Shown piece by piece: positions 32,405 to 41,388 of a DNA stretch of 64,000 bases; within the stretch, counting starts at the first letter, position 1, and each line of letters begins with the position of its first letter. Source of the DNA: Aureimonas sp. AU4 (GTDB taxonomy: Bacteria > Pseudomonadota > Alphaproteobacteria > Rhizobiales > Rhizobiaceae); NCBI RefSeq assembly GCF_001463765.1, contig NZ_BBWK01000022.1:1-64000 (forward strand), read 5' to 3'. A program made the translations under genes and the position numbers. The notes beneath the pieces are model-generated. The model had not been told where the DNA came from, did not search any database, and worked only from the letters and a program-made list of their open reading frames with translations.

Positions 32405-34279
32405 TCAGGGCATCCAGTCCCCGTCCCACTCCTGGACGAGGTGGTTCTCGCCGACCTGCCGGTAGCGTCGCGCGGGCGGCTCGTAGTCGGCGGGCCGGAT
32501 CGGGCTCTTGATCTCGTCGTTGCTCACCGGCCGCACCTCGCGGCGGCGGGACGGATCGGGCACGGGAACGGCCGAGATGAGGCGGCGGGTGTAGGGGTGC
32601 TGCGGGCGGGAGAAGACCGATCCGGCCGGCCCGATCTCCACGATCTCGCCGAGATACATGACGGCGATCTGATGGCTGATGCGCTCCACCACCGCCATGT
32701 CATGGCTGATGAAGAGGTAGCTGATTCCCAGGCTCGCCTGCAGCTCCATGAGAAGGTTGATGACCTGCGCCTTGATCGAGACGTCGAGGCCCGACACGCT
32801 TTCGTCGGCGACGATGACCTTCGGGTCGAGCGCAAGGGCACGCGCGATGCAGATGCGCTGGCGTTGACCGCCCGAGAACTGCTGGGGAAAGCGCGAGGCC
32901 GCCGAAGGGTCGAGCCCGACGCGGCCGAGAAGATCGGCGACCTTGGCGCGCGCCTCGGTTCTCGTGCCCATCCGATGGGTCAGGAACGGCTCGGCGACAG
33001 CCGCGCCCACGGGGATGCGCGGGTTGAGCGAGGCGAAGGGATCCTGGAAGATCATCTGGATGTGGCGACGCACGTCGCGCAGCCGGCGCGCTTCCAGCCC
33101 GACGAGGTCCGCGCCCGCCACCCGGACCGTGCCGCTGTTGGGCTCCACGAGGCGCATGACGGCGCGGCCCGTCGTGGACTTGCCACAGCCCGATTCGCCG
33201 ACCAGCGACAGCGTCTCGCCGGCCCTGAGATCAAACGAGACGTTCTCCACCGCGTGGACGCGACCCGTCACCTTGGCGAAGAAGCCCGAGCGCAGGTCGA
33301 AGCGCTTGACGAGGTTGCGGACCTGCAGGACGGGCTCGGCCTGCCGGTCCACCGTATCGGGCTGGGGCCGGGCGGGCCGGAGTTCTCCGCTCGCCCGGTC
33401 CACCAGCGGGAAGTGCTCGGGTCCGCTTCCGACGCCGCGCGAGCCGAGGCGCGGCACGGCCGCCAGAAGGGCGCGGGTGTAGGGATGCCGGGCGCCGGCG
33501 AAGATCGCGTCGGTCTCGTCGCTTTCCACCACCTCGCCGCCCAGCATCACCACCGTGCGGTCGGCGATCTCGGCGACGACGCCCATGTCATGGGTGATGA
33601 AGAGGACGCCCATCCCCTCCTCGCGCTGCAGCTCCTTGATCAGCTGGAGGATCTGCGACTGGATCGTGACGTCGAGCGCGGTGGTGGGCTCGTCGGCGAT
33701 CAGGAGGCGGGGCCGGCAGGCGAGCGCGAGCGCGATCATGACGCGCTGGCGCATGCCGCCCGAAAGGGCGTGCGGGTGGTCCATGGCGCGGGCGCGGGCG
33801 CCCGGAATGCGCACCCGCTCGAGCAGCCGCACGGCCTCCTCGCGCGCCGCCGCGCCTTCCTGGAGGCGGTGGATCTCGAGGACCTCGGCGATCTGGTCGC
33901 CGACGGTTAGGAGCGGGTTGAGGCTCGTCATCGCCTCCTGGAACACCATGCCCATGGCGCGCCCGCGCATCTCCCGCATCTCGGCCTCGGGCAGGCCCAC
34001 CAGCTCGCGCCCGTCGATCCGCACCGATCCCTCGACACGGCTCGACGCGCGGTCGAGAAGGCGCATGATCGAGAGCGCCGTGACGCTCTTGCCCGAGCCC
34101 GACTCGCCCACCACCGCCAGCGTTTCGCGCTCCGCGATGTCGAACGACACGCCCCGCACGATGGGCAGCCAGCCCGAGCGCGTGCGGAACGAGGTGCGCA
34201 GGTCCCGCACCGAGAGAACCGGCCCGGTGGCGGGGTCCGCCTCTCGGGCGGCGTCGCGGCGTTCGAAGGTCATGAGCAT
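32405..34279 (-). CDS. Peptide-type ABC transporter ATPase, DppD-DppF fusion
   Basis: The 624-residue protein contains two full ABC domains. The first has VVGESGSGKS, SGGMRQRVMIALALACRPRL and ADEPTTALD. The second has LVGESGCGKSTTGRAVMRLV, SGGQRQRICIARALALDPKV and VADESVSGLD, where Ser replaces the usual Pro after DE. Oligopeptide C-terminal extensions (HPYTRALLAAVPR, HPYTRRLISAVPV) follow each. It drives uptake through the two adjacent permeases and starts 12 bases after the DppC-like gene. Confidence 0.93.
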   Translation of the reverse strand: MLMTFERRDAAREADPATGPVLSVRDLRTSFRTRSGWLPIVRGVSFDIAERETLAVVGESGSGKSVTALSIMRLLDRASSRVEGSVRIDGRELVGLPEAEMREMRGRAMGMVFQEAMTSLNPLLTVGDQIAEVLEIHRLQEGAAAREEAVRLLERVRIPGARARAMDHPHALSGGMRQRVMIALALACRPRLLIADEPTTALDVTIQSQILQLIKELQREEGMGVLFITHDMGVVAEIADRTVVMLGGEVVESDETDAIFAGARHPYTRALLAAVPRLGSRGVGSGPEHFPLVDRASGELRPARPQPDTVDRQAEPVLQVRNLVKRFDLRSGFFAKVTGRVHAVENVSFDLRAGETLSLVGESGCGKSTTGRAVMRLVEPNSGTVRVAGADLVGLEARRLRDVRRHIQMIFQDPFASLNPRIPVGAAVAEPFLTHRMGTRTEARAKVADLLGRVGLDPSAASRFPQQFSGGQRQRICIARALALDPKVIVADESVSGLDVSIKAQVINLLMELQASLGISYLFISHDMAVVERISHQIAVMYLGEIVEIGPAGSVFSRPQHPYTRRLISAVPVPDPSRRREVRPVSNDEIKSPIRPADYEPPARRYRQVGENHLVQEWDGDWMP

Positions 34280-34290
34280 GGCTCCCGCCC

Positions 34291-35184
34291 CTATCGTCCG
34301 GTGGAGGGGTCGAGCACGTCGCGCACCGCGTCCCCCAGGAGGTTGAAGGCGAGCACGACGCCGGTGATGGCGAGACCCGCACCGACGATCGGCCAGGGCG
34401 AGCCGAACAGGTTGTTCAGCCCGTCGCGGATGATGTTGCCCCAGCTGGGGTTGGGCGGCTGCGTGCCGATGCCGAGGAAGCTGAGCGCCGCCTCGAGCCG
34501 GATCGCCGAGGCGACCCAGAGCGTCATCAGGGCGATGATCGGCGCGGTGATGTTGGGCAGGACGTGGCGCAGGAGGATGACCGGCGTCGAGACGCCCATG
34601 GAGATCGCGGCCTCGACATAGGGCTCCTGGCGCACGGCGAGCGTCTGGGCCCTCGCGACACGCGCGAATCCGGGAATGAAGGCCACGGTGATCACGGCGA
34701 TGATGTTCCAGAAGCCGCCGCCCAGCACCGCCGCGATCAGGATTGCGAGCAGGAGCTCGGGAAAGGCGAGCAGGAGATCGACGACGCGCGAGATCAGGCG
34801 ATCGGCGAGCCCGCCGAAATAGCCCGCCGTGATGCCTAGCAGCGTTCCGAAGATCGCCGCGAGGAGCGGCGACAGGAGGCCGAAGATCAAAGAGTTGCGC
34901 GCCCCGTAGATCAGGCGGCTGAAGACGTCGCGGCCGAACTGATCGGTGCCGAGCCAGTTGGCCGCGCTCGGCAGGCGGTTGATCTGGATGATGCTCTGGC
35001 GCAGCGGATCGTAGGGCGCGATCAGCGGCGCGAAGGCGGCCACCAGCACGAAGAGGACGACAAGAGCGAAGGCGAGCGTCGTCGACACGCGCCCGAAGAG
35101 GATGCGGTGCAGGACGCCGAGCGGTCCCGCCTGCGGGTCGGAGGGGATCAGGACGGGATGGTGATGGTCGGTCGCAAGGGTCAT
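34291..35184 (-). CDS. Peptide-type ABC permease, DppC-like
   Basis: The 297-residue membrane protein has an N-terminal OppC segment, GTDQFGRDVFSRLIYGARNS, and the permease loop RVARAQTLAVRQEPYVEAA with VLPNITAPIIALMTLWVASA. ALSFLGIGTQPPNPSWGNII is diagnostic of DppC/OppC. It lies one base after the DppB-like gene. Confidence 0.93.
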   Translation of the reverse strand: MTLATDHHHPVLIPSDPQAGPLGVLHRILFGRVSTTLAFALVVLFVLVAAFAPLIAPYDPLRQSIIQINRLPSAANWLGTDQFGRDVFSRLIYGARNSLIFGLLSPLLAAIFGTLLGITAGYFGGLADRLISRVVDLLLAFPELLLAILIAAVLGGGFWNIIAVITVAFIPGFARVARAQTLAVRQEPYVEAAISMGVSTPVILLRHVLPNITAPIIALMTLWVASAIRLEAALSFLGIGTQPPNPSWGNIIRDGLNNLFGSPWPIVGAGLAITGVVLAFNLLGDAVRDVLDPSTGR

Positions 35185-35185
35185 G

Positions 35186-36121
35186 TCAGCTCACCCGGAC
35201 GCGTGGATCGATGAAGACGTAGACGAGGTCCATCAGGAGGTTGATCAGCACCACGAACAGCGCGAAGACGACGACCCCGCCCTGGATCACGGCATAGTCG
35301 CGCTCCGCGATCGCGCTGATCAGCAGCTTGCCGATGCCGGGCCGGTTGAAGACGAGCTCGATCGCGACCGAGCCCGAGAGGGTGGCGAGCGTCGACAGGC
35401 CGAGGCCGGTCGCGATCGGCAGCAGCGCGTTGCGTAGGCCGTGGCGGTAGATCACGCGGTTCTCGCGCGCGCCCTTGGCGCGCGCCGTGCGCACGTAGTC
35501 CCGCGACAGGACCTCGAGCAGCGAGCCGCGTGTCAGGCGGCCGATGAAGGCGGCCTTCACCATGGCGAGCGTGACCGCGGGCAGGACGAGGTGGTGCAGG
35601 CGGTCGAGGAACCCCTCGCCGCCGCCGTTGATCGGGAACCAGCCGAGGTTCAGCGAGAAGGCGATCAGGAGCAGCGCACCGAGATAGAAGTCCGGCACGG
35701 CGTAGCCGATCAGCGAGAAGCCGCGCACGCCGCTATCCGGCCAGCGGTCGCGATGGGTGGCGGCGAGGACCCCGAGCGGGATGCCGACCACCGTCCCGAG
35801 CAGCATCGCCGCGACCGTCAGCTCGATCGTGTAGGGCAGGTTGTAGAGGATGAGGTCGAGAACCGGCCGGTTGTTGAGGAGCGAGGAGCCGAAGTCGAGG
35901 GTGAGGACGCCCCAGACGAAGGTGACGAACTGCATCCACAGCGGCTCGTTCAGCCCCATGCGCTCCCGGAAGCTGGCGAGCTGTTCGGGGGTGGCCAGCT
36001 CGCCGAGCGCGGCGATCGCCGGATCGCCCGGCAGGATGCGCATGGCGAGGAAGACCAGCGCCAGGACGAGAAGAACCGTCGGAATCGCGTCGAGCAGTCG
36101 CGTCAGGATGTATCGCGTCAT
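35186..36121 (-). CDS. Peptide-type ABC permease, DppB-like
   Basis: The 311-residue permease begins MTRYILTRLLDAIPTVLLVL and carries the DppB/OppB features LPGDPAIAALGE, FLDRLHHLVLPAVTLAMVKA and RLTRGSLLEVLSRDYVRTAR. LLISAIAERDYAVIQGGVVV ends the core. It begins 32 bases after the upstream hydrolase-like gene in the leftward operon. Confidence 0.93.
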   Translation of the reverse strand: MTRYILTRLLDAIPTVLLVLALVFLAMRILPGDPAIAALGELATPEQLASFRERMGLNEPLWMQFVTFVWGVLTLDFGSSLLNNRPVLDLILYNLPYTIELTVAAMLLGTVVGIPLGVLAATHRDRWPDSGVRGFSLIGYAVPDFYLGALLLIAFSLNLGWFPINGGGEGFLDRLHHLVLPAVTLAMVKAAFIGRLTRGSLLEVLSRDYVRTARAKGARENRVIYRHGLRNALLPIATGLGLSTLATLSGSVAIELVFNRPGIGKLLISAIAERDYAVIQGGVVVFALFVVLINLLMDLVYVFIDPRVRVS

Positions 36122-36153
36122 GGGTCGGGCGCCTCCCCGCGCCGTGCCGTGGT

Positions 36154-38718
36154 TCAGCGTTGCAGGGCCGTCCTGTAGGGTTCGTTGCTGAGGTCGGTGG
36201 CGAGACCGGGACCGAGCACCGCGACGCCGCCCTGCGAGAGGCTGACGAAGTACTGGAGGTGGAAGGGCGATCGCGTGTAGTCACGCGGGATCTCGCCATG
36301 CCAGGCGCCGCCCTCTTGGCGCATGGGCTGGGACTGCCAGCGCTCGGCCTGGTTGACGTGCCGATAGTGCAGGACCGGCGGCGCGTCGGCCTCGGCCTGG
36401 AGCGAGACCGCGAAGGGCTCGCCGCCCCGAAAATCGGCCTCGCCCGCCGGACCGTCGAGAAGCGCGCGCGCCGGCCGCCAGGCGTCCAGCGCCGCGAGGG
36501 CCCGTTCGGTCTCCGCCGTCGGCCGGCGCGTCTCCGTCAGCCCGCCGCCGCGCAGCGCTTCGAGGTCCAGAAGCTCGGCCCGGATCTCGGGCAGGCGCGT
36601 GTGCCAGGAGCCGCGCAGCCAGGACTGGGGACCGAAGGTCAGGTCGTCGGCGTAGGTTTCACGCGAAACCGCCGCGATTCCCTCCCAAGCTGCGACCGCC
36701 CGGCGCATATGGTCGATCACCGGCTCGAGCAGCGTGGTGACACGGGTCGCGACGAAGAGTTCGGCGAAGACTGCGGCGCGGTACTTCTCAGCGAAGTAGC
36801 GCGCGATGCCGGCGAGGATCGCGCTGTCGTGCCGGATCCGAAGGGCCGGGGCCCGCGTGCCGTCGCGGCTGGCGTCGATCGACCGCACGGCGCCCTCCGC
36901 GGTATCGGCCAGCGTGTCCAGCCAGAGCGCGACGTCGAACGGCGTGTAGCGGTGTTCCGCTTCGCCTGCGAGCAGGCGCTCGGCCCATTCGCGGGCGGTG
37001 GCGAAGAGCTCGGAATCGAAGGTCGGCGCGTTTCCGAACCGCATCGGCCCGGTCATGTCGAAGCGGTAGGCGAGCGCCCCCGCGCTCTCGATCAGGGAGA
37101 GGTTCGTGTAGATTTCGGGCCAGTAGTAGTTGTTGGAGGCCGAGGGGCCGTGCGTGAGCGTCACGAGCGGCAGGACGCGGCTCGCCGCCGCGAGCGCCGC
37201 CTCGCATGCGTCGGCCGCCTCGCCGCACTCGTGGCGCAGCTCGCGCATCCACGTCTCGCGCGGCGCGTCGGGATCGAAGAGGAGCCGGCCCCAGACGCGA
37301 TACTGGTAGCGGTACTTTTCCCAGTCGCGGCGCGTCGACAGCCCTTGGCGCCGGTAGCCGAAGCGCCCGCCCGGCATGCCGGTGCCCATGCGCCCCTTGA
37401 ACGAGAGCGGCTCGCACCATTCCACCCCGTCGGAGCCAGCGAACATGGAGAAGCGCCCGTAGCCGCCCGCCAGCTTCGGGTCGCCCCAGAGCAGCAGGCG
37501 CTGCGTGCCCGGCCAGATCCGGTAGAGGACCTTGTAGTCCTTGTCCTTGCGCAGAAGGTCGCCGTAGCTGTAGCGCAGGAACTTGCGCGAGCCCTCGCTG
37601 AGCTGTTCGCGCGCCGAGCGCGGCTCTTCGGGGGGGTATTCCTTCTCGCGGATCGCCGACTGGTGGTAGGGCAGGCCCATGTGCTCGGCGAGATACTTCG
37701 GCGAGGCGGCGAAGGGCATGCCGCTCTGCCGGGCGAGGTCGAGAACCGTTTCGTCGAGACCCTTGCCGTGAAGGTCGATCTCGACCGGCCGGTCGGCCGC
37801 CGCGACGCCCGCGAAGGCCTCTCGCCAGAAGCCGTAGTCCCCTTCCGCGATGCCCCCTTCCACGTGGACCCGGAAGGTCAGGCCCGTGATCTCGGGAACG
37901 GTCCGCAGGAGCTGCGTGATCGCATCGCGGCAGTAGCCGGCGTGGTTCTCGCGCGTGATGCCGCGCACCGTGTAGTTGGCGCGCGGAACGTCCGAGAAAT
38001 CGTAGCTCTGCGTCCAGAGCGCGAGCTGGAAGTCGAGGCCGCGCCGCGCCGCTTCGCGCCCGACGAAGCGCAGCGCCGCGAGGTTCTCCTCGCGCTCCTC
38101 AGTGCTCAGCTCCGCGACGTCCACTCCGTAGCCCGGCACGTCCAGCAGGAACGGATAGGGGAAGTAGAAGCTGACGTCGGTGATCCACGGGTTGTGGTAG
38201 GGATAGTTGTATCCCATGCCGAGCGTCAGCGAGAACCGGTTGAAGCGGTGCGTCGCGAGCATCGTGAGGTAGTCGCGCCAGCCCTGCCGGTCGTGGAACC
38301 ACGCATGGTCCTCCTCGGGCGAGCAGTAGAGGCGCGCCATGGAGCGGACGCGGGCCGTCGGCGTCTCCTGCCGCGGAAAGGGTCCGTCGAAGAGATCCTC
38401 GCCCGGCGCCATGCGCACGCGATCGGCCAGTTCCGTCAGGGCATAGACAAGCCCGCGCGTTCCGGCCGCCTCGACCGTGACCGTGTCGCCCTCACGGCGC
38501 AGCGTGAAGCCCTCACCCGCCTCGCCGGTCTCGCTCGCGGCCTCGATCCGCAGCGTTTCCTCGCCGCCGCGCGACGCGCCGCCAAGCTCTGCGCCCCGCT
38601 CGCCCAGCGCGCGCGCCAGCTCCTCCAACGCCCATCGGGCGGGCGCGTTCGGCGGGAGATCGCGCAAGGCGGGTGCGTCGAGGGCGATCCGGCGGGACGT
38701 GTCGAGAAGAGCGCTCAT
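36154..38718 (-). CDS. Large glycoside-hydrolase-like protein of unassigned family
   Basis: The 854-residue cytoplasmic protein has an N-terminal domain like the GH20/GH67 beta-domain: ARWALEELARALGERGAE, then TVTVEAAGTRGLVYALTELA. A TIM-barrel-like section follows: YLTMLATHRFNRFSLTLGMG, LDFQLALWTQSYDFSD, LTFRVHVEGGIAEG, VEIDLHGKGLDETVLDLA and LLLWGDPKLAGGYGRFSMFA. A helical C-terminal region with repeated aromatic residues completes it. The pattern suggests an alpha-glucuronidase-like or related exo-hydrolase, but I cannot name a family or catalytic pair. It lies between a binding-protein gene and permease genes. Confidence 0.65.
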   Translation of the reverse strand: MSALLDTSRRIALDAPALRDLPPNAPARWALEELARALGERGAELGGASRGGEETLRIEAASETGEAGEGFTLRREGDTVTVEAAGTRGLVYALTELADRVRMAPGEDLFDGPFPRQETPTARVRSMARLYCSPEEDHAWFHDRQGWRDYLTMLATHRFNRFSLTLGMGYNYPYHNPWITDVSFYFPYPFLLDVPGYGVDVAELSTEEREENLAALRFVGREAARRGLDFQLALWTQSYDFSDVPRANYTVRGITRENHAGYCRDAITQLLRTVPEITGLTFRVHVEGGIAEGDYGFWREAFAGVAAADRPVEIDLHGKGLDETVLDLARQSGMPFAASPKYLAEHMGLPYHQSAIREKEYPPEEPRSAREQLSEGSRKFLRYSYGDLLRKDKDYKVLYRIWPGTQRLLLWGDPKLAGGYGRFSMFAGSDGVEWCEPLSFKGRMGTGMPGGRFGYRRQGLSTRRDWEKYRYQYRVWGRLLFDPDAPRETWMRELRHECGEAADACEAALAAASRVLPLVTLTHGPSASNNYYWPEIYTNLSLIESAGALAYRFDMTGPMRFGNAPTFDSELFATAREWAERLLAGEAEHRYTPFDVALWLDTLADTAEGAVRSIDASRDGTRAPALRIRHDSAILAGIARYFAEKYRAAVFAELFVATRVTTLLEPVIDHMRRAVAAWEGIAAVSRETYADDLTFGPQSWLRGSWHTRLPEIRAELLDLEALRGGGLTETRRPTAETERALAALDAWRPARALLDGPAGEADFRGGEPFAVSLQAEADAPPVLHYRHVNQAERWQSQPMRQEGGAWHGEIPRDYTRSPFHLQYFVSLSQGGVAVLGPGLATDLSNEPYRTALQR

Positions 38719-40329
38719 CTAGGCGACGATCCTTGCCTTGGTGAGCGGCCAGTTCACGTAGCCGGACTCGACCTTGTATCCGAGGTCGACGGCGGGCGAG
38801 CGCACGATCATGAAGCCGTTGGTGGAGACCGGCAGGATCACCGCGTCGCCCAACGCCTTCGCCTCGATCCGGCGCACGAGGTCGAGGCGCTTTGCGAGAT
38901 CGGGCTCGGCGAGAGCGGCCTCCAGCATGTCGTCGATGCCGGGGATCGCGGTGCCGTAGCGGCTGAAGTTCGATCCGCCCTTCCCGTCGCTCTTCACGGT
39001 GGCCGCCGTGGACAGGTAGTTGACGATGGGCTGGGTCGGTACGGGCGGCAGCGCTGCGGAGTGCTGCGAGAGCGTGTTGGTGCCGGTGTTCTGGTCGGCG
39101 TGGAAGGCCGTATGGTCCTTGATGTTCAGCTGCATGTCGATGCCGACGCGCTTCAGCTGGTCCTGGATCATGAGCATGATCGCCGAGTAGTCCTCGCGCT
39201 GCGAGGTGTCGGCGCGGAAGGCGAAGCCGTTCGGCACGCCGGCCTCGGCCATGAGCTGGCGGGCGCGGTCGGGATCGTAGCGGTAGGCCACCTCGGCGGG
39301 GATCGTCTCCGCCGTGAAGCCGCCGGGAAAGCTCGGCGGGTTCAGCCCATAGGTGCGCTGGCTGATCGGCGCGATCGCGGTCGCGATCTCGTCGCGGTCG
39401 ACGGCATGAAACAGCGCCTGGCGGAGCCTTGGATCGTCGAAGGGCTTCACGGTCAGGTTGGGGTGGATCGTGAAGAAGCTGCCGGGGCTCACCACGTCGA
39501 AGACGAGGTCGGGCTTCTGGGCCCGGATCGAGTCCGCCCAGCCGGGCGAGCGCACGCCCTCCATCATGTGGACGTCGCCCGACAGGAGGGCGAGCGTGCG
39601 CGCCGTGGTGTCGGCGATATAGAGGCACTGGAGGCGCTCGGTCGCCGGCGGCCCATCGAAATGGTCGGGATTGGCCAGAAGCGTCACGCCCTGTCCCGGA
39701 TCCTGGTGCACGGTCTCGAGGCTGTAGGGGCCCGTGCCGATCGGGTCCGTGGCGATGCCCTTCTCGCCCTTCTCCTCTAGCGCGCGACGCGACATGACGG
39801 AGGCGTCGTAGTCACTGAGGACGCCGAGCAGGAAGAGCGGGTCGGGCTGCTTCAGCCGGAACACGACTGCGGCCGGACCGTCCACCGAGACGTCCTCGAT
39901 GTTCTGGAACTTCGGCCGCACGCCGCCCGAGCGCACGGGATCGCGCAGACGGTCGAAGGTGAACTTGACGTCGTCCGACGTCATGATCCCGTAGCCCTTG
40001 TGGAAGGACACGCCCTCGCGCAGGCGGATGGTCCAGGCGCGGGCGTCGGCGGAGCGCTCCCAGGAGGTCGCCAGGCGTGGCACCGGGTCGGAGCCCTCGG
40101 GCGGAAAGCGCCAGGGCGAAAGGTCCACGAGCTTGTCGTGGACGTGGATGATCGCCCAGTTGTCGACGCCCTGGATCGAGGTCTGCGGGTCCATGGTGCG
40201 AAGGCCGCGCGCGGCGAACGCGATGCGCAGCGTTCCCCCCGCGCCTTGCGCCCGCACCGAGGCGGGTGCGAGAGCCAGACCTGCCAGGGCGGCGGTGCCG
40301 CCGACGAACGTGCGCCGGTTCATGACCAT
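38719..40329 (-). CDS. Peptide-type ABC substrate-binding protein (family 5), first paralogue
   Basis: The 536-residue protein starts MVMNRRTFVGGTAALAGLAL, a twin-arginine signal, after AGGAGG. Family-5 landmarks: MDPQTSIQGVDNWAIIHVHD, RLREGVSFHKGYGIMTSDDV and SGGVRPKFQNIEDV, plus TTARTLALLSGDVHMMEGVR shared closely with the protein encoded at 42371-43963. The stop codon touches the start of the hydrolase-like gene. It feeds the DppBC-type importer downstream. Confidence 0.92.
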   Translation of the reverse strand: MVMNRRTFVGGTAALAGLALAPASVRAQGAGGTLRIAFAARGLRTMDPQTSIQGVDNWAIIHVHDKLVDLSPWRFPPEGSDPVPRLATSWERSADARAWTIRLREGVSFHKGYGIMTSDDVKFTFDRLRDPVRSGGVRPKFQNIEDVSVDGPAAVVFRLKQPDPLFLLGVLSDYDASVMSRRALEEKGEKGIATDPIGTGPYSLETVHQDPGQGVTLLANPDHFDGPPATERLQCLYIADTTARTLALLSGDVHMMEGVRSPGWADSIRAQKPDLVFDVVSPGSFFTIHPNLTVKPFDDPRLRQALFHAVDRDEIATAIAPISQRTYGLNPPSFPGGFTAETIPAEVAYRYDPDRARQLMAEAGVPNGFAFRADTSQREDYSAIMLMIQDQLKRVGIDMQLNIKDHTAFHADQNTGTNTLSQHSAALPPVPTQPIVNYLSTAATVKSDGKGGSNFSRYGTAIPGIDDMLEAALAEPDLAKRLDLVRRIEAKALGDAVILPVSTNGFMIVRSPAVDLGYKVESGYVNWPLTKARIVA

Positions 40330-40404
40330 GGGCTGTTCCTCCTCGTCGTCCGGCCGCCCGTGCGGCCCATTCGTTCTGGCGGGCGTTCGCGCGCCCGGTC
40401 GGTC

Positions 40405-41388
40405 TCAGGCGCCGGCGAAGCCGTGCCGGTGCAGGATCTGCTGCGCCACGGCGAGGACGTCCGGCGGCAGGCTCCGCCCGTCGTGAAGGCGCGCCGCGCC
40501 CCGCTCCCCGAACCGCGCGTGGAGAAGCGCCTTGTTGGCATTCGTGAAGGGGTTGCCGAACGGGAGCATGGCGACGAGTGCGAAGGCGTCGCCGACCGCG
40601 GCGGCGACCCGTCCGGACAGCGCTGTGGCCTCCTCCAGGCGGCCCGCCTCGAGGTCGGCGAGGACGGCGTGCAGCTCGGCCGGGAAGACGTTGGCGCTCG
40701 ACAGGAGGAAGCCGCGATAAGGACCACCGCCCTCAAAGCTCCACGGCACGACGTCGCCCTCCGCGCCGCGCAGAAGCACGAGACGCTCTGGCGTGCCGCC
40801 GAGCGCCAGCGCGTCCTCTCCGCTGCTGTCCTTCAGGCCCGCGAGATTGGGAAAGCGCTCGCTGAGACGCCGCAGAAGCGAGGCCGGGATGGTGCTGCCG
40901 GTGACCTGGGGCAGCTGGTAGAGAAACACCGGCCGGCCGGTCTCGAGCACCGGTCGGAAGGCCGCCTCCAGCGCCGCCTCGTCCATCGGTTCGGCGGCGA
41001 GCGGCGCGGCGAGCGTGAAGCCGAAAATGTCGCTCCCCTCGTCCGCGAGATCGGCGGCGGCCCGGGCAAACGACGCGATCTCGCCCGCGCTCGGCCGCAG
41101 GAGCCCGACGAGAACGCGGATGCCGCGCGCCGGCGCCGCCTTCAGCGCGAGGCGCAGGACATCGAGCGATTCCCGCTCGCTCATCTGCCATCCCTCGCCC
41201 GTCGATCCGGGCACGAGGATGCCGCCGACATGGGGCGCGAGCCGATCGAGGTGGCGCGCAAAGGCTTCCTTGTCGAGCGAGCCGTCCTCGGTGTAGAAGG
41301 TTAGCGCCGGGCACCACAGACGATGGCGCCCGCCGGCGGCGAAGAAGTCGGCGACCGCGTCGCCGGTCACGGATCCGGGCGCGTTCAC
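40405..41388 (-). CDS. Dihydrodipicolinate synthase (DapA/NAL)-family lyase
   Basis: The 327-residue TIM-barrel protein shows GGILVPGSTGEGWQMSERES (pyruvate-binding GSTGE), FLYQLPQVTGSTIP with the catalytic Tyr, and FPNLAGLKDSSGEDAL with the Schiff-base Lys. The family includes 2-keto-3-deoxy-acid aldolases and dehydratases. With a mandelate-racemase-type dehydratase encoded upstream, a keto-deoxy sugar acid is a sensible substrate. Its start overlaps the end of the AcuI-like gene by four bases. Confidence 0.9.
   Translation of the reverse strand: MNAPGSVTGDAVADFFAAGGRHRLWCPALTFYTEDGSLDKEAFARHLDRLAPHVGGILVPGSTGEGWQMSERESLDVLRLALKAAPARGIRVLVGLLRPSAGEIASFARAAADLADEGSDIFGFTLAAPLAAEPMDEAALEAAFRPVLETGRPVFLYQLPQVTGSTIPASLLRRLSERFPNLAGLKDSSGEDALALGGTPERLVLLRGAEGDVVPWSFEGGGPYRGFLLSSANVFPAELHAVLADLEAGRLEEATALSGRVAAAVGDAFALVAMLPFGNPFTNANKALLHARFGERGAARLHDGRSLPPDVLAVAQQILHRHGFAGA

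Noticed and set aside
31049-33910. A 953-codon plus-strand open frame opposite GHL6 and the ABC ATPase
   Set aside because: It is antisense to two motif-complete proteins and has no recognisable domain.
36160-39780. A 1206-codon plus-strand open frame opposite the hydrolase-like and binding-protein genes
   Set aside because: The minus strand carries clear signal peptides, ribosome sites and family motifs, while the plus frame shows only low-complexity text.
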